Below, one piece after another: positions 17,684 to 26,762 of a DNA stretch of 43,266 nt. Source of the DNA: an uncultured Aureispira sp. (lineage in GTDB: Bacteria; Bacteroidota; Bacteroidia; Chitinophagales; Saprospiraceae). How positions within the stretch are numbered: position 1 is the first letter of the stretch; every line of letters begins with the position of its first letter. Under the pieces are notes generated by a model. That model ran no database searches. It was not told the origin of the DNA and saw only the letters and a list, made by a program, of their open reading frames with translations. The stretch lies in NCBI GenBank assembly GCA_905480485.1, contig CAJQQM010000018.1, forward strand, positions 1 through 43,266, read 5' to 3'. The translations under genes were made by a program, and so were the position numbers.

Positions 17684-17854
17684 AGTAATAAATTGCACGC
17701 TATTTCTTTATAATAGCTAGGGTCTGTACATTCTAATTGATTCGAATAGAACCATCTACAAAGCTAAGCTTTGAAAATAATCATCTAAAATATGCTCTCA
17801 AAGCTGCTTTAACCCAATATTTAATTACCTGTATATTAATCGATAACCCTATAA

Positions 17855-20800
17855 ATGACAGCTTTTATGTCTTACCAAGCGCGTCTTTTTATCCTTTTTG
17901 TAGGATTAATTCAATTAAACACGACCTGTTTTGGTCAATTACACCCGGTTAAATCGAATAATTTATGGGGTTTAATCAACAATAAGGGAGTCTTGGTGGT
18001 GCCCTTTCAATACGAAGCGATCAGCGAGTTCAAAGAAAGTGGAAAGGCAATTGCCCAAAAAAATGGTAAGATGGGTTTAATTGATGCTTCCGGACATTTA
18101 GTCATTGAATGTAAATATGACTTTCTAAACATAATTGGAGAAGATTTATACTATATACGACAAAACGATCATTGGAATGTAATCAATCAAAGGGAAGAAC
18201 TAATTTTGAAAGATATGGTCGGCAAAATCGATCTACTCCCAAACGGCTATCTTAGTTATAACGAAATCAGCGGCAAAGGTTTGGCGCACCGGGACAAAGG
18301 AATTATTTTGCCGCCTGTTTATCAATCTTTTGAACTAGCGGACTCGGCCTATATTATTGCCAAACGGTCCGATGTCGACATGGCCTTATTTGATACAGCA
18401 GGGCAACAGATATTAGCTGATGGATTTGAAACTATTCGCATAGAAGACCACCATATTTGGGGGTTTCGATCGGGTAAGTGGGGTGCTTACAATCATCAAG
18501 GAAAGCCAATTATCCAACCTGCTTGGACTAATTACCGTGCTATGAATACTAATTTTGCCGAATTAATAGATGAGAACGGCGTTCATCATTTATATTCTTT
18601 CTACAGGGGCAAGATAATTCATTCTAAAATGCGTTTTTATCAACTCTTTCAGAAGAACTATTGTAAAATTCACAATTTTTACGATAAAGTGGGATTGATT
18701 GACTTGGAAGGTACTATAGTGGTCAAAGATTCGTACCTGGCGGTAACTAATTTTGGAGACCAAACATTTAGAATCAAAAATGAGGAGGGAATTGGAATCA
18801 TTGATGGAAAGGGAACTATTTTGCAGGCCTTAACACTTGATTACATTGGTCCTTTAGATAGTCATGTAGCCCTGGCCCGAAAGGATGACAAATGGGGCAT
18901 TGTGAACCTTCGTGGACAACGGGTATTGCCTTTTGTACACGACGAAAACTTAATCTTATCACAAAATTTAGCCAAATACAAACACAAAAACGGAGAACTT
19001 CAAATGTTTGTTTTTGATGAATCAGGCAACTTAACAGAAAATAATCAATTCAACAATCTCAAATCGCTCCGCATACGAAAAAAATTGAAGGTAAATGATT
19101 CAGCGGGGCGCAACTCCAACAATACTGCCGCCTCTAATCCCAATCAAATATCTGATTCTTTGGTTTTTAGATTTCATGGAAAAGCACGCTTGTGGGGTCT
19201 ATGGAACCTTGACAGTGCTCGATATAAATTTGCTCCGCAATGGTCTGCTGTAACGGTTTACAAAGATCTTGGAATTACCATTGTTGAAAAGGCCGACCGT
19301 AAAATCGGTGGTGAAATGCGGACAGGATTTATAAACTTAGAAATGCAGTCTGTTTACGGTTTATTTACCAATGTACACGGTTTGCCAATTAGTAAGATGG
19401 AATTTTTGGATATTCGGATTTCTGATCTTACAGCATTGAATAATCCGGTAGCACGATGTATATTTATTGGAGGGTCACATGGTTTGATGGCACGAAATGG
19501 ACGGGTTATTGCGCGAGGCTTTGCTTTTATTGGCGATTTTATTGAGGGAAAAGCCCGTGCAACCAGAAAAGGGAACATCAGAATTGATGTCGATGAAAAG
19601 ATAAAGCGTCCTTTATCCAATACAATTGATTATTTTCGCAATCTTATGTCTCGTTACTCCTACGAAAGTGGCAGTCTCGAAAAATGGATTGATGTATTCG
19701 AAAATCAAGGGTTTATCTATGTGAAAGACGCTAAATGGGGATACATAGATAGTACTGGTATACTTCATTCCGATTTTCGGTACGATTTTGCAACTAATTA
19801 CAGCAACGGGCGCGCTATGGTTTGCAACGAAGGTGCTTGGGGAATGATCGATGAAATTGGTAATGAAATAATAAAACCTCTTTATGATAATATTGATTTT
19901 TTGCCTAAGTCGGATCGTAAATTATTTTTTATCAGCCAAAATATACATCTTAAGGGAGCTTTAGATGATCATTCAAAAATTATCGTACCGGTTAATTATA
20001 CCAAAATCCGTTCATTCAAAGACAACTTAATCGCCGTACGAAATATTTATCGACGCTGGGGTTTTGTAAATCGGTCGGCACAAGAAGTAATTCCGGCTAC
20101 ATTTCGTCAAGCAAACGATTTTAGTGAGGGGCTTGCAGTGGTTTATCATCAGTCTAAATGGGGAGCAATCAATTCAGATGGAGCGTTTGAAATTGAACCT
20201 ATCTATAGTCAGATGGGTAATTTTAAAGAAGGAAAGGCTTGGGTTCGACTCAAAAATGGAAAAAAAGGCTATATCAACAAAGACGGAGCGGTTCTTTTTG
20301 CTGGAGCGTATAGCAAACTTACTGACTTCAAAGACTCTGTAGCGCGGGTGTATATTCGCAAAAAAGGCTGGGGATTGATTGATGTACAAGGCAATTATAT
20401 TCTCAAACCACAAAAGCGTTTTTCAAGGATTGAGCCCTTTAATGACTATGGTATTGCCAAAGTTAAAATTGGTAATAAATATAGATTAATCAACCGTGAA
20501 GGTAAATTTTTGGGCAAGCAATCCTATGGAACAATACGCCCTTTTGTGGAAGGCTATGCCGTGATACGCAAACAAGCAATGTCCGGCTTTCATCTAGGCA
20601 AACGCAACCTTAATTATACCTTTATCGATACCTTGGGTCAAATTATTGGTCAAGAGGAATACCGACAACTAAAACCATTTTCAGAAGGGCGGGCAGCCTA
20701 CAGAAATAAAGAGGGGAAATGGGGTTACCTAAACTACAAAGGAGAAGCTGTTGTAAATCCAAAGTATTTTCGTGCCGAGGCATTTAAAAACAATCGAGCT

Positions 20801-21283
20801 ATTGTATGGCAGTCTTACAACAAAACAGGGGTTATTGATCGTTCGGCAAAGGTCATCATACCTATCAAATACAACAAAATTATTGACATTCAAGAAAACT
20901 TAGCGTTGGTTCGCCAAAATTCTTGGACATATTTTTTTGTTCGCGAAAATACCAAACGCAATTCCCCCGAAAACTATCAGGGGGCCTTCAGTTATAACCA
21001 CGGCTTAGCACCTGTTAAACAAAATCAAAAATGGGGTATTGTCAACAATAAAGGTCTTACAACAGTTATTCCAAAATATGGTCAAATACAAGCCTACGAA
21101 AACGGAATAGCGCAAGTTGAAGTATCTCGTTTGGTGGGTGTTGTAGATATCAAAGGTAAGGTAATTATACCGCCTACTTATGAATATGTTTCTTACATTG
21201 GTGATGGTTTGTTTCGGGTAGAAAATGGCGATAAAGTTGGTTATTTAAGCATAAAGGGCGATTGGGTCTGGGCAATGCAATAA
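17855..21283 (+). CDS. Exported WG-repeat protein, very large
   Basis: A 1142-residue protein made of some twenty degenerate WG repeats: W-G-(L/Y/F)-(I/V)-(D/N)-x-x-G, then a strand such as (I/V)(I/V)P-x-x-Y-x-x-I (for example WGLINNKG, WGIVNLRG, WGYIDSTG, WGFVNRSA, WGYLNYKG, WGIVNNKG). A signal peptide ends around CFGQ. Start 17855 is used; M5 at 17867 (MSYQARLFIL) is equally likely. WG repeats form all-beta, probably propeller- or solenoid-like modules thought to bind proteins or peptidoglycan; the function is unproven. Around residues 400-490 and 560-630 the repeats are interrupted by divergent, more basic sequence. No T9SS sorting domain is present. Confidence 0.9.
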   Translation: MTAFMSYQARLFILFVGLIQLNTTCFGQLHPVKSNNLWGLINNKGVLVVPFQYEAISEFKESGKAIAQKNGKMGLIDASGHLVIECKYDFLNIIGEDLYYIRQNDHWNVINQREELILKDMVGKIDLLPNGYLSYNEISGKGLAHRDKGIILPPVYQSFELADSAYIIAKRSDVDMALFDTAGQQILADGFETIRIEDHHIWGFRSGKWGAYNHQGKPIIQPAWTNYRAMNTNFAELIDENGVHHLYSFYRGKIIHSKMRFYQLFQKNYCKIHNFYDKVGLIDLEGTIVVKDSYLAVTNFGDQTFRIKNEEGIGIIDGKGTILQALTLDYIGPLDSHVALARKDDKWGIVNLRGQRVLPFVHDENLILSQNLAKYKHKNGELQMFVFDESGNLTENNQFNNLKSLRIRKKLKVNDSAGRNSNNTAASNPNQISDSLVFRFHGKARLWGLWNLDSARYKFAPQWSAVTVYKDLGITIVEKADRKIGGEMRTGFINLEMQSVYGLFTNVHGLPISKMEFLDIRISDLTALNNPVARCIFIGGSHGLMARNGRVIARGFAFIGDFIEGKARATRKGNIRIDVDEKIKRPLSNTIDYFRNLMSRYSYESGSLEKWIDVFENQGFIYVKDAKWGYIDSTGILHSDFRYDFATNYSNGRAMVCNEGAWGMIDEIGNEIIKPLYDNIDFLPKSDRKLFFISQNIHLKGALDDHSKIIVPVNYTKIRSFKDNLIAVRNIYRRWGFVNRSAQEVIPATFRQANDFSEGLAVVYHQSKWGAINSDGAFEIEPIYSQMGNFKEGKAWVRLKNGKKGYINKDGAVLFAGAYSKLTDFKDSVARVYIRKKGWGLIDVQGNYILKPQKRFSRIEPFNDYGIAKVKIGNKYRLINREGKFLGKQSYGTIRPFVEGYAVIRKQAMSGFHLGKRNLNYTFIDTLGQIIGQEEYRQLKPFSEGRAAYRNKEGKWGYLNYKGEAVVNPKYFRAEAFKNNRAIVWQSYNKTGVIDRSAKVIIPIKYNKIIDIQENLALVRQNSWTYFFVRENTKRNSPENYQGAFSYNHGLAPVKQNQKWGIVNNKGLTTVIPKYGQIQAYENGIAQVEVSRLVGVVDIKGKVIIPPTYEYVSYIGDGLFRVENGDKVGYLSIKGDWVWAMQ

Positions 21284-21362
21284 AATAATCAATAGTTAGT
21301 CTGCTGCTATGCTTGATTCAAAAATAATTAGAGTCGGATGAAGGTCCGTACGGCATATTTAT

Positions 21363-21370
21363 TATATTTG
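21363..21370 (+). promoter_or_regulatory. Candidate -7 element for the acyl-CoA oxidase gene
   Basis: TATATTTG matches TAnnTTTG and lies 31 bases before the start codon, giving a short normal leader. No clear -33 TTTG. Confidence 0.45.
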
Positions 21371-21401
21371 AACCAGTATTTTCCGTATAAAATAAAATCA
21401 T

Positions 21402-23702
21402 ATGACCTTCCAACTTACGCCACAACTAGCTACTTTTATACCTTTATTTTATGTAGCCTGGTCCGACGCTGTCTTGAGTCCTTCTGAAGTAGTTCTAATA
21501 CAAGATAAAATAAAACAATTTAAATGGTTATCCGAGGACGATAAAGATCAGCTAATGCAATGGTCAGACCCTCTTCAACCTCCCTCCGACGCCTTAATGC
21601 TTGAATGGTTGACTGCTATTGGTCAACATGCGCAAAAATCAGCTTCAAACGGTCGTCAAAAGTTGGTTGATATTGGCTTATCAATGGCCAAAAGTAGTGG
21701 TTCAACAGCGGAGTGGCTCACCGACGATACCCTCAAGGCTTTGCGGCAGTTAGAAAAAGCAATTGGCTTGACTAGTCTAGAAATGCATGCTCAATTGTTG
21801 AGTCAAGACCAAATCAAGCAAGAACGGTTAGCGGTCTTAGAACAATCCTCGATTGATATTCAAGGTTTGAAGGCCTTATTAGACGACGATTATCAAGCGC
21901 TAAGGCAAAAGGTTTTTAGGGTTTTACAAGACCCTATGTTTAAATTGCAGCATATACGCAACAAAGAAGAATACCGCGAACAAGTACTACAATGGTGTCA
22001 ATTAATTGCAGATCAAGGATTTGGTGCCTTACATTTTCCGGATGTATATGGAGGAAAAAATGATATGGGCGCGTTTGCAGCTGTTTTTGAAACACTTGGT
22101 TACCATGATTTAAGTTTGGTCGTCAAATTTGGAGTTCAGTTTGGATTGTGGGGAGGTGCTGTACTTTGGCTTGGCACCGAAAAGCATCATCAACGATACC
22201 TGAAAGATATTGGTAGTCTGGCTTTACCGGGTTGTTTTGCAATGACCGAAACGGGGCATGGGTCTAATGTCAGAGATTGCGAAACAACGGCTACCTATGA
22301 CCCTTATGATGATTGTTTAATCGTTCATTCTCCAAGTCAAGATTCGGGCAAAGATTATATTGGAAATGCTGCGGCACATGGTCAGATGGCTGCTGTTTTT
22401 GCCCAACTAATTGTCCAAGGAGAAAACCATGGAGTTCACGCTATTTTGGTTCCATTAAGAGACAAAAATGCTAATGTTCATCCAGGTGTTAGGATAGAGG
22501 ATTGCGCGTACAAATTAGGTTTGAATGGTGTTGACAATGGTCGAATATGGTTTAATCAAGTACGAGTACCTCGTTTTAATTTATTAAACAAATTTGGAAA
22601 TATTGATGAACATGGACAGTACTCAAGTCCCATCAAAAGTGAAGCCAAACGATTTTTTACGATGCTTGGAACCTTGGTCGGAGGTCGCTTGTGTGTGCCA
22701 AGGGCTGGGTTGAGTGCGGCCAAATCTAGTTTGGCTATTGCCGTCAAATATGCCCTCAAAAGAAGACAATTTGGTGCCGAACATCAGCAAGAAATGCTCA
22801 TCATGGATTATCCCTCGCACCAACGCAGGTTGATGCCTAGCTTGGCCAAAGCCTACGCGCTTGATTTTGCACTTACTTATCTAACCAAACGTTTTTCTGA
22901 TCGAACAGAGGCCGATATGCGTTCGATAGAGACCCTAGCTGCGGCCCTCAAATCGGAAGCTACTTGGTTTACGAGCGATACGATTCAAGCTTGTCGGGAA
23001 GCCTGTGGAGGCAAGGGTTATTTGGCCGAAAATCGCTTTGCTGATTTTAAAGCAGATTCGGACATTTTTACCACCTTTGAAGGCGACAATACAGTGTTGA
23101 TGCAATTGGTAGCGAAAGGCGTTTTATCCGATTTTAACAAAGAGATTACCGAAGACGGATGGAAAAGTATGGTCAGTTTTGTCAGCAGTCGATTTGCCGA
23201 TACTATACGTGAAAAGAATTTTATAAATAGTCACAACAGCGATGAATGTCACCTTTGTAGTGCCGATTTTCAGTTAGCCGCAACCGAATATCGATTGCGT
23301 GATTTGTCGGTGTCAGTTGGGCAGCGCCTGCGTCATTATATTGCCCGTGGAATCGACCCTCACCAAGCTTTCTTGAAATGTCAAAATCATCTATTAGCGC
23401 TTGCAAAGGCATATGTCGATTTTGTAGTGTTAGAACAATTTATAAAACAGGTAAACGAATGTACGGATTCAAAACTACAACAAAATCTTAAAGTATTGTG
23501 CGATTTGTATGCGCTGCATACCATCGAATCACACAAAGGTTGGTACTTAGAACAAGCCTGTATGTCGGGTAGCAAAACAAGGGCAATTAGAAGGTTGGTC
23601 GATAAACTTTGCAAAAAAGTTAGGAATGATGTAGCCTGTTATATCGAAGCTTTTGGAATTCCTGAACATTGTTTAGCAGCGCCTATTGCAACTTATAGCT
23701 AG
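21402..23702 (+). CDS. Acyl-CoA oxidase/dehydrogenase with N-terminal extension
   Basis: A 766-residue flavoprotein resembling peroxisome-type acyl-CoA oxidases: an N-terminal helical domain, a FAD-binding beta domain (ALPGCFAMTETGHGSNVRDC), a helical domain (YALKRRQFG and ACGGKGYLAENRF) and the catalytic glutamate in TFEGDNTVL. A C-terminal ACOX-type helical domain follows. It would catalyse the first step of fatty-acid beta-oxidation. The first ~110 residues precede the normal domain start. They look like a small helical unit with an acidic loop (WSDAVLSPSEVVLIQDKI, WLSEDDKDQL), reminiscent of TerB-like or calcium-loop folds. Whether electrons go to oxygen or to an electron-transfer flavoprotein cannot be read from sequence. 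Confidence 0.88.
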   Translation: MTFQLTPQLATFIPLFYVAWSDAVLSPSEVVLIQDKIKQFKWLSEDDKDQLMQWSDPLQPPSDALMLEWLTAIGQHAQKSASNGRQKLVDIGLSMAKSSGSTAEWLTDDTLKALRQLEKAIGLTSLEMHAQLLSQDQIKQERLAVLEQSSIDIQGLKALLDDDYQALRQKVFRVLQDPMFKLQHIRNKEEYREQVLQWCQLIADQGFGALHFPDVYGGKNDMGAFAAVFETLGYHDLSLVVKFGVQFGLWGGAVLWLGTEKHHQRYLKDIGSLALPGCFAMTETGHGSNVRDCETTATYDPYDDCLIVHSPSQDSGKDYIGNAAAHGQMAAVFAQLIVQGENHGVHAILVPLRDKNANVHPGVRIEDCAYKLGLNGVDNGRIWFNQVRVPRFNLLNKFGNIDEHGQYSSPIKSEAKRFFTMLGTLVGGRLCVPRAGLSAAKSSLAIAVKYALKRRQFGAEHQQEMLIMDYPSHQRRLMPSLAKAYALDFALTYLTKRFSDRTEADMRSIETLAAALKSEATWFTSDTIQACREACGGKGYLAENRFADFKADSDIFTTFEGDNTVLMQLVAKGVLSDFNKEITEDGWKSMVSFVSSRFADTIREKNFINSHNSDECHLCSADFQLAATEYRLRDLSVSVGQRLRHYIARGIDPHQAFLKCQNHLLALAKAYVDFVVLEQFIKQVNECTDSKLQQNLKVLCDLYALHTIESHKGWYLEQACMSGSKTRAIRRLVDKLCKKVRNDVACYIEAFGIPEHCLAAPIATYS

Positions 23703-23828
23703 TTTTTAGATTTAAGAAAGGTGAAAATAATTAAAAATAATTTCGTAAATTTAGCCTTTTAGCCACAGCCCAATTATAGCTATAGCAACAAATCTTCTGC
23801 ATTCACGAAATCCTAACCGGGTCTAAAT

Positions 23829-24419
23829 ATGAGCAAATCCTTAGTTATCAGAGTTGTAGGCTTGGTTTCAATCATGTTGTCGCTCTTGCTATTGGCTAAG
23901 TTTAGCAGTTTGGGTAGCTATTTTAGTGTGCAACGACTGCAAGAATTAACGCAAGATGCAGGACCGCTTGGACTCGTGATCTTTTTTTTAGTGTTTTTGA
24001 TAGGAACCCTTATGAGTGTGCCGGGTGCCGTTTTTTTAGTTTTTGCATTCCTTACTTACGGATACATTAACGGAATACTGTTATCGTTTGTAGCAGCACA
24101 AATATGTGCTATGATCAATTTTTATTTTGCACGATTTGTTGGCGGAAAGGCCTTAACAGAAATCAAAAATAAACGCATCAATAAATTGTTGCAAAATGTA
24201 GACTCCCACCCAATTTCGACACTTTTTTGGTTGCGATTTTTTTTATTATTATCGCCTGTAGTCAATTACACATTGGCTTTGACCAATATCAGTACCCGCA
24301 AATTTTTTATTGCCAATGCCTTTGCTATGTTGTTTCCCTTTTTTGTGATTGTTGGCGGAACTATAATGGTCAGAAGTACTTTTTTTCAAGAAGTTGTTCT
24401 TAGCTGGTTTAAATTTTAA
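23829..24419 (+). CDS. VTT/TVP38-family membrane protein (first copy)
   Basis: A 196-residue polytopic protein of the DedA-related VTT (SNARE-associated/TVP38) family, with about five membrane segments. Characteristic sequences are the glycine-containing re-entrant stretch LMSVPGAVFLVFAF, then ARFVGGKAL and the LRFFLLLSPVVNYTLALTN segment. Members are linked to lipid scrambling and membrane homeostasis. The paralogue immediately downstream starts 3 bases after this stop codon. There is no cleavable signal peptide; the N-terminal helix is retained. Confidence 0.86.
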   Translation: MSKSLVIRVVGLVSIMLSLLLLAKFSSLGSYFSVQRLQELTQDAGPLGLVIFFLVFLIGTLMSVPGAVFLVFAFLTYGYINGILLSFVAAQICAMINFYFARFVGGKALTEIKNKRINKLLQNVDSHPISTLFWLRFFLLLSPVVNYTLALTNISTRKFFIANAFAMLFPFFVIVGGTIMVRSTFFQEVVLSWFKF

Positions 24420-24422
24420 TAG

Positions 24423-25025
24423 GTGTTTAATTTTCGTATTTTCAAAAGAAGCAGGGTATTTCCTTGGTGGACGCGTCTTCTACTCATGCTTTTGTTTATT
24501 GTAGGGTCGATGTTTTTCATCCGCTATACGCGTTTTGGCATTTACCTAAATGTCGCAAATTTGCAGCTGTTGGTACATTCTTATGGTACATGGAGTGTTT
24601 TAATTTATTGGATTATATTTGTTGTAGCTGCTATACTGAATATACCAGGAACGGCCTTCTTACTTTTAGCCATTTTTATCTTTGGCTATGTCTTTGGGCC
24701 AATATATGCCTATATCGCTGCACTTTCGGCTGCTTGGTTTACTTTTGTAATTGGGCGTTGGATGGGTGGCAAAGCTTTAACAAAGTTACAGCATCCTAGG
24801 CTGCGTCAATATTTGTCTCAGGTCGAGACGCGGCCTATTCGAACCCTAATAGTCTTGCGTATATTTTTACAATTTTCTCCATTAGTAGGGTATACATTGG
24901 CCTTAACAAACATTCAACAACACAAATATTTTGTCGGGAATGTGCTCGGATTGTTGTTGCCCACTATTGTTATAACTATCCTTACCTACTGCTTTGAAGA
25001 TTTTATTCGGCTGCTTTTTCTCTAA
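24423..25025 (+). CDS. VTT/TVP38-family membrane protein (second copy, GTG start)
   Basis: A 200-residue paralogue of the preceding gene with the same landmarks: ILNIPGTAFLLLAIF, GRWMGGKAL and LRIFLQFSPLVGYTLALTN. The reading frame starts with GTG at 24423, only three bases past the upstream stop, so translation is very likely coupled. An ATG at 24488 lies in another frame. The N-terminus is basic (FKRSRVFPWWTR), ahead of the first helix. The two proteins may act as a pair or heteromer. Confidence 0.84.
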   Translation: MFNFRIFKRSRVFPWWTRLLLMLLFIVGSMFFIRYTRFGIYLNVANLQLLVHSYGTWSVLIYWIIFVVAAILNIPGTAFLLLAIFIFGYVFGPIYAYIAALSAAWFTFVIGRWMGGKALTKLQHPRLRQYLSQVETRPIRTLIVLRIFLQFSPLVGYTLALTNIQQHKYFVGNVLGLLLPTIVITILTYCFEDFIRLLFL

Positions 25026-25105
25026 CTCCAAGTGCTGTGGTATCCTTTTTTGCTCTATTTATGGCCTCGGTTTTAGGAGAATTTCACATTGTAAAATAAA
25101 TTGAT

Positions 25106-25113
25106 TAGATTTG
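25106..25113 (+). promoter_or_regulatory. Candidate -7 element for the frameshifted gene
   Basis: TAGATTTG matches TAnnTTTG. Transcription from here would begin near 25120, leaving a leader of about 33 bases before the ATG at 25153. This also argues against the upstream TTG at 25111 as a start. Confidence 0.5.
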
Positions 25114-25152
25114 TATAATACTACGCAGAACCGATCATTTCTTAGCAAAACT

Positions 25153-26159
25153 ATGACTGCCGATACCCTCATAAGCGCCCTTCAAAATCCAGGTACGATA
25201 TCTGAGATGCCACAAGCACAATTACAAAATATGGTGGACAAATACCCTTATTGTAATTGTTTAAGGCTGCTACATGTAAAAAAGCTAAAAATAGACCAAC
25301 ACATAAGCTTTGAAAGACAGCTTGCATTAGCCTCTACTTATGCCTCTGACCGAAAGCAACTTTTTGATTTCATGCATGCATCTGTTTTAGTATCGAAATC
25401 AACAGAAGTACCCACAAAAGACAAATACCTAAGTTCTCAAAAAAAAAAACTAATTCCATCCAATTAGTTCCACCTCCGCCAGTTTTTTGTCAGAAAATAT
25501 CTGAAGACCCGCCACTTATTACCTTCGATGTACCATTATCGCAGCAATCCGACCTTGAATTGCCTACGGATACACAAGATTATAGCCTTAGTCATATGCC
25601 TATAGAAGCTTGGTTGCTTGATTTTGAACCACCCCGTATTGAAGCCCCTAAGTCTTCGGCCTCCAAAAAATCATTCAAGCTGTCGAGAATTCCTACATTT
25701 CAGAAAGACTTATTATCTTTTCTCGATGACGATGCGCCAGCCAAAACGACATCGGCACCCAAAGAAACAGATGTTGAAAACCCTAAGAAACCTATTGAAT
25801 CTACTACAAAGGCAATTGATACATCGAACACAAAAAAAGATACAAGCCCTGCGACTCAAAGTTTAGACGGACAACTTAAAGAACTACCCAAGGAAGACCC
25901 TTTTGATTCTTTCATCAACAATACTCAAAATTTTATTAAGCATCTTAACGACAAGAATAAAATCAAAAGTCCGGATGATGAAGACCTGTGGGAAGACGAC
26001 AGTATTGAAGAAGATGAAGAGATAGTTTCAGAGACTTTAGCCAATATATTGGCCCTTCAGCGGCAAAATACCAAAGCAATTAAAATGTATGCCGCATTAA
26101 GTTTGAAATTTCCTGAAAAAAGTCGTTTATTTGCAGAAAAAATAAAAGAACTTGAATAA
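25153..26159 (+). CDS. Conserved Bacteroidota protein, split by a frameshift at an A11 run
   Basis: Two adjacent frames together give one 335-residue protein. The first frame (from ATG 25153) runs to a stop at 25465-25467. The second frame is open from within the A-run to 26159. Its N-terminal part (ISEMPQAQLQNMVDKYPYCN, QLALASTYASDRKQLFDFM) and C-terminal part (SETLANILALQRQNTKAIKMY, then KFPEKSRLFAEKI) resemble the two ends of a Bacteroidota protein family usually upstream of secG: a helical N-terminus, a charged disordered linker and a C-terminal TPR-like helix pair. A -1 shift in the 11-A run at 25439-25449 joins the frames. Programmed slippage, sequencing error or a real lesion are all possible. 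Function unknown. Confidence 0.75.
25439..25449 (+). other. 11-A homopolymer, site of the frame change
   Basis: Eleven consecutive A residues sit where the upstream frame meets its early stop and the downstream frame begins. One extra A, or a -1 slip on A_AAA_AAA, restores the full protein. A run of this length is prone to polymerase slippage in vivo and to miscounting in sequencing. Confidence 0.85.
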
Positions 26160-26201
26160 GCGAAATTTGTCGAGTTTTATATATTCGACTAGAGTTTAAA
26201 A

Positions 26202-26213
26202 AACCCGCGGGTT
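26202..26213. other. 12-base perfect palindrome before secG
   Basis: AACCCGCGGGTT is perfectly symmetric, stands out as GC-rich in an AT-rich stretch and is followed by a T run. It could be a weak terminator of the upstream gene or a protein-binding site. The loop would be too small for a strong hairpin. Confidence 0.35.
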
Positions 26214-26260
26214 CATTTTTTTTTCATTATTCATTCATTAAGTTTTAAATAGATATTACC

Positions 26261-26611
26261 ATGGTTTTAATGTTAACCATATTAATTGCAATCATTTCTG
26301 TACTATTAATATTAATCATCCTTATTCAAAACCCTAAAGGTGGTGGATTAAGTTCAACTTTTGGTGGGTCTCAAGCTGCCCATCAAGTTATTGGCGCCAA
26401 AAATTCTACAGATTTACTAGAAAAAGTTACTTGGGGCCTTGCTTCTGCGCTTTTGCTTTTGTGCTTAGCTTCTGGTGTAATGTTCAAATCTGGAGACTCT
26501 ACTGCGACAAATGGAGGTATAAATATTGAAAAGCCCGTCGAAAATATTCCGGCTAATCAGCCTGCGAATGGTTTGCCAGGTGGTCAACCAATGCCTCAGC
26601 CAACCAAATAA
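26261..26611 (+). CDS. secG: Preprotein translocase subunit SecG
   Basis: A 116-residue membrane protein with two helices (about 2-22 and 54-72). Between them lies the SecG signature: QNPKGGGLSSTFGG in the cytoplasmic loop. It is an accessory subunit of the SecYEG channel. The Gly/Pro/Asn-rich tail (about 80-116) is longer than in E. coli but common in Bacteroidota. It is closed by a strong terminator. Confidence 0.95.
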   Translation: MVLMLTILIAIISVLLILIILIQNPKGGGLSSTFGGSQAAHQVIGAKNSTDLLEKVTWGLASALLLLCLASGVMFKSGDSTATNGGINIEKPVENIPANQPANGLPGGQPMPQPTK

Positions 26612-26622
26612 ACCACCCATCT

Positions 26623-26665
26623 AAAAAAAAGCAGGTTCCTTCTTTGGAAGCGAACCTGCTTTTTT
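26623..26665 (+). terminator. Terminator of secG
   Basis: AAAAAAGCAGGTTC (26625-26638) pairs with GAACCTGCTTTTTT (26652-26665). The stem is perfect, with a T run at its 3' side. Confidence 0.92.
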
Positions 26666-26719
26666 GTGTAAAATTGACATATTTTACGAGCAACTGACAG
26701 AATACTGCAAGAAAGTATT

Positions 26720-26727
26720 TATATTTG
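26720..26727 (+). promoter_or_regulatory. Candidate -7 element for the ABC exporter gene
   Basis: TATATTTG matches TAnnTTTG and lies 35 bases before the chosen ATG (26763). No -33 TTTG at the ideal distance. Confidence 0.42.
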
Positions 26728-26762
26728 TGTTTGTACATCAACATCTGACTATTCATACCGCT

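Noticed and set aside
17737-17952. 71-residue plus-strand open frame before the WG-repeat gene
   Set aside because: It overlaps the signal-peptide region of the WG-repeat gene in another frame and has no family-like features.
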